DNA of 64,000 nt from Coniella vitis (Eukaryota > Ascomycota > Sordariomycetes > Diaporthales > Schizoparmaceae): contig WUJK01000001.1 in assembly GCA_011317545.1 (NCBI GenBank), forward strand, positions 744,001-808,000, read 5' to 3'. Shown piece by piece: positions 44,308 through 54,271 of this stretch (position 1 is its first letter; every line of letters starts with the position of its first letter). Under the pieces are notes generated by a model. The model saw only the letters and a list, made by a program, of their open reading frames with translations, was not told the DNA's origin and searched no databases. The position numbers and the translations under genes are program-made.

Positions 44308-45855
44308 TCAGAAGCCTTGCTGGTCGTGCCACTTCTTCTCCCAGCCAGGGAAAAAGGGACTCTCATCGAGGGTCCTGACCTCCCAATCTGCCGGGACCAG
44401 CCCTTTTTGCACCTGTTCCTGCGCCCATGCCTTGCAGGTCCTGATGGCCAGGTCCTTGACATGGTTGTCCGTCTTGTACGTGATCAGATTCTCCTTGCCC
44501 TCCTCGAGGATCTTGGCCAGCAAGGCTGGAATGAACGGCTCGTCTCTCATCTCCGTCAACGGCACAAATACAGCCTTGAAGTTGAAGACGACACTGCCAC
44601 TCAGCGGCAGCCGGCGCAGCGTCTGGTAGTCGCACCGGAAGATGACGTCCTCGACCCCCATCTCTTGCTCCCGGCCTGCAAACGCACTGCGCTTCCAGTT
44701 GTCCACCATGCGCGGGCTGCTCAGCAGCGGCGCGTGGTCCTCGAGACTCCAGCTGCAGCGCTGGATGGGCTGGTCGACACCCAGCTTGGCAAAGAAGCGG
44801 TCCATGCTGAAGGCCATCTTCTCGGCATAGTCGGGCACGTGCTCGTGGATGTCCTTGAGCACCTTGCCGCGGTGCCCGCCAATGTCCCAGCCGACCGACG
44901 AGCAGACCATGGCGGAGCGGAGGTAGTAGAAGCCGTCTTCTTCGTTGCGGTACACCATAGCGTAGTCCTCGGGGATGTTGTCAAAGACCACCCGCAGAGG
45001 CGGCGTCTGGAGGAGGTCTGTCGTCGTGTGCAGCAAGTCATTGCGGAAGACGGTCTGGTCCTTTTCCAGGCGAAAGTACTGTGGGTATCGCTTGCACAGG
45101 AACTGCAGGAGCATCTCCATGAGTTCTCGGCACGCCAACTCTGTGCCCGGGTCGGCGAAGAAGACGAGGTCGCCGTGCTTCTTGAGCAGTTCTTGGCGCG
45201 CTGCCATCATCGGGACATAGCTCTTTTCGAGTTCTACCCACCAGTCTGGGTCGAACTTGTAGTGTGCTAGATCGGTGGAAGAAAAGCAAAGGGTCTTTTG
45301 TGAGTATGGATGATTACCAAAGTTGTATTCTGTGGACAAATAAACAAAAAAGAAAAAGAAAAAAGCACACTTACCCATCGTCTGATGGAACTTCCACCGA
45401 AACGGCCGGAATGGTCGAAACACAGCCTTGTTGATATCAAATTCAGGACCACACGGCTCTGGATACCGCACTCCTGTGAGCACAGAGTAGTCTGGGAACC
45501 TCCCCAAAGCGCGGATGTCTTCAGTAGAGAAGCCAGTCGGCGTAAAGAGCCCATCCTGCTGAAAGTCTGGCGTGCGAGTGCTGGGCAGTGCGCGTTGACT
45601 GAGCACCTCGGGAGAAGGGGTGACGTGGTATGGCCCTGCGGAGCCTTTCTTGAGCTTCAAGTCGGCCAGAGTGTGTCTGCGCGAGGGAGGGAACTGCAGG
45701 ACCCATGGGTACTTGGTCGTGTCCCTGGCTAAGGGGACAGTCTTTCTTTTGCTTTGGGTGAGTCGAAACAACAGGCCTAGCACAAGAACCAGCGCGGCAA
45801 ACACTGCGACGGACAGAGGCTTCAGGCCCACCAGGACAACATTGTTCACGGCCAT
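44308..45855 (-). CDS. Heme-dependent oxidative N-demethylase-like protein (DUF3445), 479 aa
   Basis: Exons 45855-45375 and 45266-44308. The 108-nt intron (GTAAGT...GATCTAG) joins the family mark FRWKFHQTM to AHYKFDPDWWVELE. An N-terminal membrane anchor (VALVLVLGLLFRL region, residues ~7-30) is followed by the catalytic region: DINKAVFRPFRPFRWKFHQTM, DYAMVYRNEEDGFYYLRSAMVCSSVGWDIGGHRGK, QRCSWSLEDHAPLL and FRCDYQTLRRLPLSGSVVFNFK. Bacterial relatives are heme subunits of dimethylamine-type monooxygenases; fungal members are uncharacterised. A third of the frame further upstream is open, with an in-frame ATG at 46110 that would add 85 residues; the 45855 start (GCCATGG) is preferred because it places the anchor at the N-terminus. 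Confidence 0.82.
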   Translation of the reverse strand: MAVNNVVLVGLKPLSVAVFAALVLVLGLLFRLTQSKRKTVPLARDTTKYPWVLQFPPSRRHTLADLKLKKGSAGPYHVTPSPEVLSQRALPSTRTPDFQQDGLFTPTGFSTEDIRALGRFPDYSVLTGVRYPEPCGPEFDINKAVFRPFRPFRWKFHQTMGKCAFFFFFFVYLSTEYNFGNHPYSQKTLCFSSTDLAHYKFDPDWWVELEKSYVPMMAARQELLKKHGDLVFFADPGTELACRELMEMLLQFLCKRYPQYFRLEKDQTVFRNDLLHTTTDLLQTPPLRVVFDNIPEDYAMVYRNEEDGFYYLRSAMVCSSVGWDIGGHRGKVLKDIHEHVPDYAEKMAFSMDRFFAKLGVDQPIQRCSWSLEDHAPLLSSPRMVDNWKRSAFAGREQEMGVEDVIFRCDYQTLRRLPLSGSVVFNFKAVFVPLTEMRDEPFIPALLAKILEEGKENLITYKTDNHVKDLAIRTCKAWAQEQVQKGLVPADWEVRTLDESPFFPGWEKKWHDQQGF

Positions 45856-48115
45856 GGCCGATCTGCGACCTGTTGCCTGTGGACTGCAAATACGGAAGGA
45901 GGATGGATAGACCAAAGACCCAAGCAAGGAAGGGGGTAGGAAAGCAAAGATCTCGCGTGTTAGTGTGAGGCACAACAGGGTGCTCTTTACCAGCTCTTTC
46001 GAACTGGATTGTCGTGAATAAATGGTGAATATGGGCACGGTATAAGGCCTCAACTGCTTCAGACACAGCGACCGTGAAGAGAAACGTCCCTGAACCAAAC
46101 ACCATGCCATACACAACGTACAAAGAAACACTGAGAAAAGGCGACGGCGGCGTCTTCTTTTGTAGTCCCAGCCGATGCCAATGGCCACGCACGAGTCTCA
46201 TGGCTCAACAAGTCTGACGACGCCAACATGGTGACGGGAGGCAGTCGGCTGTCCTCCCCGAGTTGTCTCCGAGATAGGCAATCAACACACAACCTTACTG
46301 ACTGGCTCATTGCTGTGCGGGTTGGAGAGCCGAGAGACATGAGCCGAGACAGAGATAGTATACACCTAATGCGCATATGATAAATAGCCGGCGCGCCCTC
46401 GTGGGCGCTGATAACATTTCCAAGGGCCACAACCCCGCATCTTTGTAGATGATAAGGCTACTATCTGCACTTGTCAGGCTCTACTTTAAGATACGTACCA
46501 TTTTGCGTGGAGAAAGATTCGCGAGCCAGTTCCCCATGTTTTTTTTTCTTTCTTTGTTTACTCTGCACTACTGTGTAAGAACAGTACCATGTATGCGCCT
46601 TGGGCCCCTTTCCCCGCGGTTGCTCCGCACGTCACGGCTGTTGTGTTGGCACTTTCGGCTTCCCGATCTCACGAGGACCGGACCATGATGTAACTCTGCC
46701 TCGGGGTCTTGATCCGAAGTGCAGATAGGTTGAGATAACAATCTACTGGGCCTGGTTGATTGGCATTTAAAGCCATATATAACCAACAAAAGACGACAAG
46801 AATGTGGCCTGACAAGACCAAAAGATACTGCATCGCAAGCAAGACGGCAAGGCCGAACAGTATGGTTTACTTCGATCGTGTGGTTACTTGTGTTGAACTG
46901 ACAGAATGCATTGCTGTCTGAGGATGTGGCCTGGTGGCAGTTGCAGAAAGACGGTACCGGAGATCAACCACTGATAACCCAATCTGAACACGGCCAAGAT
47001 CTTCTCTGCGGCTGGGCTATAGCCAATCAGAAATTTTCTATTAATAGGTAGGTATACACCGGCTGTACTATAGGTATGATCTCTATTCCAATTGTCGGGT
47101 GCGTGCAGTCTCGACCAACCAAACCACACTCATTGTATACTATGTAGTATCATCTACTACTGTCGATTCCAGGAAGTGCAGTTCATTATCCAGAACATCT
47201 GCAATCCACAACAACCCCAGTAGTACTTATAATGTATTGTATCGTAATACTCTCGCTGTTGTCGATCTTGATTTAACGGTGCCTCGATATGTAAATCTTT
47301 CAGTATGCAGGAAAATTATCTTGACCATAGACATGAGAGTGCTTTGCCTGCAACTACTCAATTGTAAGGCGCCGGTTTGCGTGGCTCGCTCGTGGTGAAC
47401 AGCCGATCATGATGGCCCTCCTGAGTAACGGGTTTCCTTGTGTACTCAATGCTAATAGAAAGAGCCCGCGTTCTACTCTTACTCCGACCGACTTGAGGTA
47501 TGACAATAGACAACAGGACGGATAAAAGAAATTTATTCAAAAGACACGACAATAATGAGTATGGCGTACAAAGGCGGACAGTTTCAAGGCGGCGTTTCAA
47601 CGGCCGTTGGTTTATAGCAAGGATAGCCCGTTTTACAATAGTCAAGCTCCCCTTTGTTCTCTCGAATTTAGATTTACTTTTCGCAGGTGTCGCGGGTGAC
47701 ACCGTGAATGGTCCGCCGACATCAAGAGCATCTCACTTGGCCAAGCAACAGTCAGTAACTCCATGTTTGGCTATCAATGTGGAGATGAAACCTGTCCAAA
47801 TATAGTAGTAAAACTGCGTGTCAACTTGCAAGCTGTCATAGTAAAATCGATTCTCTAGACAGCATCAGTAGCTACAGGAAAGCGACAGAGATTGTCCTTC
47901 CGGACAGATCGCTATAGCACAAGCATCGAGTTTTATTGGAACAGTAACATGAGTGGGCTTCTTCTCCCCTGCCTCATTCTGGAAAGTGTCAGCCATTGCT
48001 TGCATAACATCGCAACCATTAAACAAGACGCATTAACCGCTGGTAGCTCTGCCTGATGGCTGAATATATATTGTCCGATTTTGGCCAGCAACTAGCTAGA
48101 ACAGTGTCGACACGT
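45856..48115. other. 2.3 kb without a confident gene
   Basis: Upstream region of the N-demethylase-like gene and 3' flank of TSNAX. Short open frames (for example 47358-47702 minus, 47500-47805 plus) overlap on opposite strands and show no recognisable content. AATAGGTAGGTATAC is near 47043. Confidence 0.5.
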
Positions 48116-49108
48116 TTACTCCTCTGGCTCGGGACCGTCGTCATTGTCTGGCATCCAGCCCGCCGGCCGCTCGCTCCCACGAACTTTGAGACCGTAACCC
48201 AGCTTCTCGACCTTGTTGACGGACTGTCTGAGCGTCTCAAGCTTGAGCTGATACGACTTGTTGTATTGCTGGGGCAGCATTGCGAAGAAACTGCCCAGAT
48301 TCTGCATGTCTTGAACAATAGTGCGTCCGCCTTCTTCTGCGGACGCATCTCCAGAGGCAGCCATAGTACCATTGAGAGCGGCTACGATGGTGGCGAAGCG
48401 CATCATCTCGCCAGACAGGTCGAAGATGCCCATGAGGTAGTCGTGCTCGGTCACGTGGACGGGCGGCATAGAGGCTGGAGCGGGCGGCGTCGGCTGCGGG
48501 TTGGCACTGCCGTCGTCTGCCGCATCGACGTCCATTTTGTCTACGTACGTAGATAGCTCGGCGACTTTTTGAATAGACTCTTCATAGGCCATAAGGGACT
48601 GCGTGCGCAGGTAGTGGGCAAACGTGAGGGCCTCAATGAGCTCCTCGATACAGCTCATTTGGCGTGAGTAACGGTAGCGATTGATGCCCTGGACGTCGGC
48701 AGTGATTGAGGAGAGCAGGCGTGAGATTTCAACCAGACGCGTCTGGATGTCCTTTTCAATGTAATCGGGCAGATCAGGCTGGATTTTGCGGACTCTGGGC
48801 TCGAGTTAGCTGGGAATATCAGACGAGAAACAAGGAAGCTGACCTTACCTTTGCAATGAAAATATTCTGACAGGTGGGATCATTCTCATTAGCACCCAAG
48901 CAGCAAAGTCGATAGCTCCATCAAGAACTCACATCTTCTTGCTCAGAGCTGTAACGTCTCTCGAAGCCTTGATGATTCTTTCTCTGCGGTCGTGGTGGCG
49001 GTCGAGCTCGTCGCGAAACGTCTCAAACATGGTCGTGTATTCGTTGCGCACCTTGGGAGCCTCATTGGCCTTGGCCTTGCCACGGTAATCTCGCTTTTGG
49101 CCCGCCAT
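48116..49108 (-). CDS. TSNAX: Translin-associated factor X (TRAX), 290 aa, with an 18-nt exon
   Basis: Exons 49108-48933, 48866-48849 (18 nt) and 48794-48116. The spliced protein reads MAGQKRDYRGKAKANEAP, then EYTTMFETFRDELDRHHDRRERIIKASRDVTALSKK, IIFSLQR, VRKIQPDLPDYIEKDIQTRL, SCIEELIEALTFAHYLRTQSL and FDLSGEMMRFATI. These are TRAX/translin helices in order, and the total length equals that of human TRAX. TRAX pairs with translin to form the C3PO endoribonuclease that processes small RNAs and tRNA fragments; acidic residues in the YLMGIFDLSGEMMR helix belong to the catalytic face. Both introns carry GCTAAT/GCTAAC branch sites. It is divergent from GPI14 over 612 bp. Confidence 0.9.
48849..48866 (-). 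other. 18-nt micro-exon of TSNAX
   Basis: It is flanked by CTGTCAG upstream and GTAAGG downstream on the minus strand, between introns of 66 and 54 nt. It encodes the IFSLQ of the family-conserved IIFSLQR block. Being a multiple of three it could be skipped in frame, removing six residues. Confidence 0.8.
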
Positions 49109-49720
49109 GGTGCCCTTATCCTTTATACGATGGATGTCTATGTGCGATAGTCTCAGGTTGTGGATGTATCGGTGTTCAAACCAAGGGAGAAACCATCTCC
49201 TGCCGTTTTAGTGGTAGGGTTGCTGCTGTTGAGCACTCAAGCGATGTTTGCTTTGTACTGCGAGGCTCCATTTTTCTTAGGTGCCAGAGGGTGGGGCGGA
49301 CTGTTGGGCCTGTTGGTTCAGTGGATGCAAGCCATGCAGGGCCCCTGTCCGCGTCTGCTCGCCGCTGGTGGGCGCGTCATAGGGGGTGCTGCGACCCCTG
49401 GAACGAGCCGACCCGCCTGGAAGGATCAGATGGTGGGTGCTATGTTGCCATTCTGTCAAAACACCACAGCAGTAGCATCACCAGCTTGACTCTCACCAAT
49501 ACTCATGCCCCCTTTCCGTCTTTGACGACGCACACCACCAGCAACTGCAGAGCCTTGGCTGTTATCAGGCAAACCAGTATGACACAGTCGGAGAAGAAAG
49601 CAATATACGTATAGGTTTGTCAATTAGCGCAAGACGTCAAGTTCATTCTCGATTCATAAACACGGTACATCTGGCTGACCACTTTCGCAGACAATCAATC
49701 ACATTCAATCCAAGTTCAGC
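49109..49720. other. Divergent promoter of TSNAX and GPI14
   Basis: No gene supported; the frame 49160-49489 has no recognised content. It should contain start sites for both flanking genes. Confidence 0.55.
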
Positions 49721-51300
49721 ATGGCTCCCACCAATGCAGAACCGCCACCCAGATTGAGCCTCATTAGCTCCTTCTTTGCCAGCTCGACGGCCATCTACGC
49801 CGCCGCTACCGCTCTACGCGTGGTCATGCTGCTCTATGGTCTTTGGCAGGACGCCAACTCGCCGCTCAAGTACACCGATATTGACTACCTTGTCTTCACC
49901 GACGCTGCCCGTTTTGTTTCCCAACAGCATGCAGAGGGTCCCTATGCCCGCGAGACCTACCGCTACACGCCATTGCTGGCCTGGATGCTGCTCCCCACGG
50001 CGCAAAACATCACCTCTTCCACCACGGCGGATGCCTTCCCGACTCTGGCCACGACGTGGCTAGCCACCGCCGCATTCTCCTTCGGCAAGATCCTCTTTGC
50101 CCTCGCCGATATCGTCGCAGGCTGGCTGATTGTCGAGGTCCTTACTTCTCCTGATATAACGAGTAAGGCGGCGGCCATGTCACCTGCCCGCGCGCGCAAG
50201 TACGCCGCCATCTGGCTGCTCAACCCCATGGTCGCCACAATCAGCACCCGCGGCAGCTCCGAGGGCCTGCTGGCCGTGCTCGTCATGGCGCTTCTATGGG
50301 CAGTTGTTCGACGCCATGTCTCGCTCGCTGCGCTTTTGCTAGGCTTTGGCGTGCATTTCAAAATCTATCCCTTCATCTACGCGCCGGCGATTGTCTGGTG
50401 GATGGACGAGGAGAGGGCGCCGGGTCCTCTCTCATCCTATTCTCCTGATTCCTCAAAACCCTCGCCATCGTCATCATCATCATCATCATCACAGCCGCCC
50501 TCATTCATCGACGCCATCCTAGCCTTCTTCACCGCGTCGCGCCTCAAACTCGCTGTCCTCAGCCTCACGACCCTCCTCGGCCTCAACCTAGCCATGTACG
50601 CCCTCTACGGCCACCCCTTTCTTGCACACACCTACCTCCACCACGTCACACGCATCGACCACCGCCACAATTTCAGCCCGTACAACATCCTGCTCTACCT
50701 CACCTCGGCCCTCCAGAGCCAGCAGCACGCATCATCCTCTGGAGTCGGGATCGAATCATTTGCTTTCCTCCCGCAGCTGCTCCTCTCGTGCGTCTTCGTC
50801 CCGCTCGTCATGGCGAAAAAGGACCTGCCCACGACAATGCTTGTACAGACGTGGGTGTTTGTCACGTTTAACAAGGTCTGCACCAGCCAGGTATGCCCTT
50901 TGTCCCTATCCTTTCCCATTTTTCTTTTTCCCTTCTGCGAATATTTCTTCTCAAATCCATTGTCCCTCTATCCTTTGGGAGCTTTTTCCGTTTCCACCTA
51001 AAAAAAAAAAAGCACAGAAAAAGCAAAGCCTAACTGACAGCTCACAACCAGTACTTCCTCTGGTACCTCGTCCTCCTCCCCCTCTACCTCCCGCACTCGT
51101 CGCTCCTGCACACCCGCCCGCGCCTCGGCCTCGCAGCCCTCGTGCTATGGATCCTCACGCAGGCTGCCTGGTTGCAGCAAGGGTACCGGCTTGAATTTTT
51201 GGGAGAGAGCACGTTTCTACCTGGCCTATGGGTCGCGGCACTGGGCTTCTTTTTGGCAAATTGTTGGATTTTGGGGGTCGTTGTGGCAGATGTGGCATGA
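49721..51300 (+). CDS. GPI14: GPI mannosyltransferase I (PIG-M / Gpi14), 472 aa
   Basis: Exons 49721-50890 and 51052-51300; the intron (GTATGC...CAACCAG) joins NKVCTSQ to YFLWYLVLLPLYLP. It is a multi-spanning ER membrane enzyme of family GT50. The luminal DxD motif is at 53-55 in YTDIDYLVFTDAA, just after TM1. Other family blocks are YRYTPLLAWMLLP, IWLLNPMVATISTRGSSEGLL, LGFGVHFKIYPFIYAPAI and RIDHRHNFSPYNILLYL. It adds the first mannose to the GPI precursor from dolichol-phosphate mannose. A Ser-rich insert in the loop after WWMDEERAP is encoded partly by a TCA microsatellite. The stop is followed four bases later by a long T-A-G homopolymer series. The GPI-anchored protein at 42.7 kb is a possible downstream client. 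Confidence 0.93.
50468..50491. repeat. (TCA)n microsatellite inside GPI14
   Basis: A coding trinucleotide run giving a poly-Ser tract in a hydrophilic loop. Being in frame, length changes would only alter the Ser count. Confidence 0.85.
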
Positions 51301-52312
51301 TTCTTTTTTTTTTTTTTTTTTTTTTTAAAAAAAAAGGGGGGGATTATATCATATTTTTTGTCTGTGAGAATCGATGACGGTCCGTGATGGGATAATGCGG
51401 CGGACGTGGAATAGTGTCTGTCAATAGATATATATATATATCTACTCTACCTGCGTGGCAATTGTGATTGCAATAGTTTTGGTTTACCCGATCTGAGGAA
51501 GAAAATCTGGCAATTTTTAAAATACTGTACATGAATGATACACTCATTACTAGACGTATAGGCGCATCCACGTCACTATGCCAAAGCAGTCCCGCGTCGA
51601 CGTCGAGCATGAATCCGCCATGATATCCTCATACACTGCAGGTCCCAATCAGGCCCTTGGTTTTCCAAGCCATTCCTTATTCTTACAGTCTTTGAGCCAA
51701 ACATCGATTTTGATAATGGTAAGAAATCGCAATTCTTTTGAATTCAAGATCAGAGTGTGCAGCTTTCGCCTAGCTGATGGATATCGTCGTGTCCCAGAGA
51801 CAGAGAGAGGGGGAGAAAATGCCCAGAAAATCCCAAAGACACACACAAGAAGAGTAAATGGAAGAGAGAAGAAGGAAACAAGGCTAAATAACGCCGAATG
51901 TAGATCCTCGAGACCAAATGCTTCCACAGGGATATCTGTACCAACCAAAGGGTCCAATCCATGCCTCACGTAAAACGCCGTGCTCTGCTTTCCATATGCA
52001 GCCTAATCCCAAACGCACCCCGAGATACGACAATGACGAAAAAGAAAAAAAGAGAAACGGGAGTAGGAGAAATTAGTTCTTTTCGCTGTTTGCCGAGAAT
52101 TTTGGGGATTCCTTAGTCCTTCACTTTCCGCCGCGATTATGTAGGGGTAATAAAAAAGGAAAAAGAAAAAAGAAAAAGAATTGGCAGATTGAAAAATAAA
52201 ATGGGCGAGGACGAAGAAAGGGAGCGAAGATCGGATCGAACAACCTTATGACGGTGTCAGTCCCGGCCGGCACAAATTTCCTTGTTTTCCGTGCTTGCCG
52301 TATCTCTCCCAA
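51301..52312. other. Intergenic between convergent genes
   Basis: 3' flanks of GPI14 (plus) and the second F-box gene (minus). It starts with the homopolymer series at 51304-51343, and a short (TA)n lies near 51427-51440. No gene is seen; the 51578-51973 frame is A-rich without recognisable content. Confidence 0.55.
51304..51343. repeat. T23-A9-G8 homopolymer series after GPI14
   Basis: Three uninterrupted homopolymers in a row, starting four bases after the GPI14 stop. It may be a real 3' element or a collapsed or mis-called stretch in the assembly. Confidence 0.8.
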
Positions 52313-54271
52313 TCAGGGCACTGCAATGCCGCCTGCCAAGTAGGCATAGTTGGACAGCTTGAGGGAGAGGACTCTGCTCTTGGGAAATTCGGGTGAAATG
52401 ACCATTCTGCCGTCCTTATTGACACCAACCTCGCCAAAAGACTCTGCAAGGTCCTCAAAACGGGCGTCGGGGCGTGCTGAACTAAGTTCTCGGATGATTG
52501 CATCGCTCCAGACTCCAGAGCACCAGCCGTCGCGAAGAATGAAATAGGGGTTTAGCGGTGGAACAGGAGAGTCTGCACAGGTTTTTCATCGTTAGCAAAA
52601 AGCAGATATGGCAGAAGCAAAAAGGAAACGAGAAGAGACGAGAAGCAACATACCCAGATCAACGTAGCGAATGCGCAGGTATTCTACCGCCTTGAGCTTC
52701 GCCAGTGCCTTGATACCCGCCAGAACCAGTGCCTCAAAGGCATTAATGAAATGCATGTCTGTGATGCCCGAACCCGACTCGTTCCAGTGCACAACATGAC
52801 GACAGCAATTTTTGACTGTCAAGTCAATCGACTTTAGACGTGAACTTCGAGGGTCGACCAGCTTGGAAAGCAGGTCAAAGTAGGCCCGACAGACGCGTCC
52901 CGTGTACGAAAAGTGTTCGAGATTCCTGGATGCTTCCGCTAGCTTGGTGCAAAAATGCAGAGAACTCGAGACCTTCAAAAAGTAGGGCGGGAAGGACACC
53001 TCCCTCCTGTATTCGACGCCTTCCAGATTGAGACTCAGGCTCGTCATGGTAGACGGGAGACGAGGGAGAATGGCCGCCATGCTCAGGTAACTCTTGGACT
53101 TGGCCTTGCTGTAGTTTCCATGCCACTCTTGCACGTTGGGCAGGGCGTTGGCAATGGCGTGGAAGTCGGTATCGCTCCGAATCAGATTCCACTGTCCTTT
53201 GCACACGAGGGTCCGCACGGTTGGAATCTTGTGCAGCGGCCTCTCTTCACCGTCGCCTAGTATGTAGTGGCGGACCTTGGGCGCTTTCTTGCGTTCCCCG
53301 CCCTCCAATGTCAACACGCAAACCTCGGGAAAGGTGGCGCTAACAAAGTAGAATGCCTCTTCGAGGGAGCAGTTGTCGTTGGGTATCACGTAGGAAGCGT
53401 TTGTCAGCCCATCGAGCGTAACGTGTGGCAGGATCGAACTCGAGGACAAGGCGAGAGCCGTCTGCTTGGGTTGGAAAACGGCAAACCACAACTCAATATG
53501 TTTGACGTATGACCGTAGGTGGGGGTGCGTCGCAAAGTATTGGACGGCATCGTTGAGCGAGTGCACAGTGGACTTGATCTTGATGTGCCGGTACAGTCTC
53601 TCCTGGACGAGAACCCTCCATACGCTGCTCACCAAAGCCAGACAAGAGAGCTCCTTGCGACGCGAGTGCCGCAAGGCAGTACCCCAGCTGCGAGTCACAC
53701 TTGGTATACCCAACGAGCTCTTGGAGCTGGCAGAGACTCTGTACCCAAACAAGTGGTCCAGTATACACTCGTGGATCTCGGCGGGAAGGTCGTTGAGGTT
53801 GATGGCATTGGAGGATTCAGACAAGTCGGACGAGTCGAGCGAGTCAAGGGCGGGCGCATCGGCCATGTGGACGTCCTGATCTTCTTGCTCATTGCGTTGG
53901 TCGGTGCCGTCGTCAACAACGTCGTCGTCGTTGTCGTCGTCATCGCGGGCAGTTTCCTGTTCCGAGGGACAGCTCAAACAGCATATTTCTGATGGGCGGT
54001 GCTCGAACTCTGGAAAGGGAGTGCTGCTTGGCCTTAACGGTGGGGCAAAGTCCTGCATGCTGGCAGGGCCTTGCGGCCTAGGAGGGGTGGAAGCACCGCC
54101 GGGGGACACGGGGTTGGAAACGGTGGCCATGATGGAGGCCAGCTCGACGACGGCAGCCTTTCCGACGGCTTCGTGAATCGAAGTGCGGTCGATGCTGGAG
54201 CGTCTGGTGTCGATCGATAAGTGGCCGGCGGGGCCGTCTTCGGCAAACATGGTCGGGCTACGCAGCGACAT
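52313..54271 (-). CDS. F-box domain protein, 625 aa
   Basis: Exons 54271-52654 and 52572-52313; the 81-nt intron (GTATGT...TGTGCAG) joins IRYVDLG to the DSPVPPLNPYFILRDGWCSG segment. The N-terminal ~150 aa is disordered, with an acidic DDDDNDDDVVDDGTD stretch. An F-box follows (INLNDLPAEIHECILDHL ... LSCLALVSSVWRVLVQERLYRHIKI, about 157-231), split by a basic ~25-aa insertion. The rest has irregular leucine-rich-like strands (VCVLTLEGG, TMTSLSLNLEG, LKSIDLTVKNC, LKAVEYLRIRYVDLG), as in fungal F-box/LRR proteins. It is an expected substrate adaptor of an SCF ubiquitin ligase with unknown target. Without the second exon the protein would end in an intron-encoded hydrophobic tail. Confidence 0.85.

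Noticed and set aside
44317..45270. 317-codon frame antisense to the N-demethylase-like gene
   Set aside because: A long shadow frame from GC-biased codons; the minus-strand frame has conserved motifs and an intron in the right place.
47358..47702. 114-codon basic frame on the minus strand
   Set aside because: Lys/Arg/Ser-rich without a domain, overlapped by a plus-strand frame; no support.
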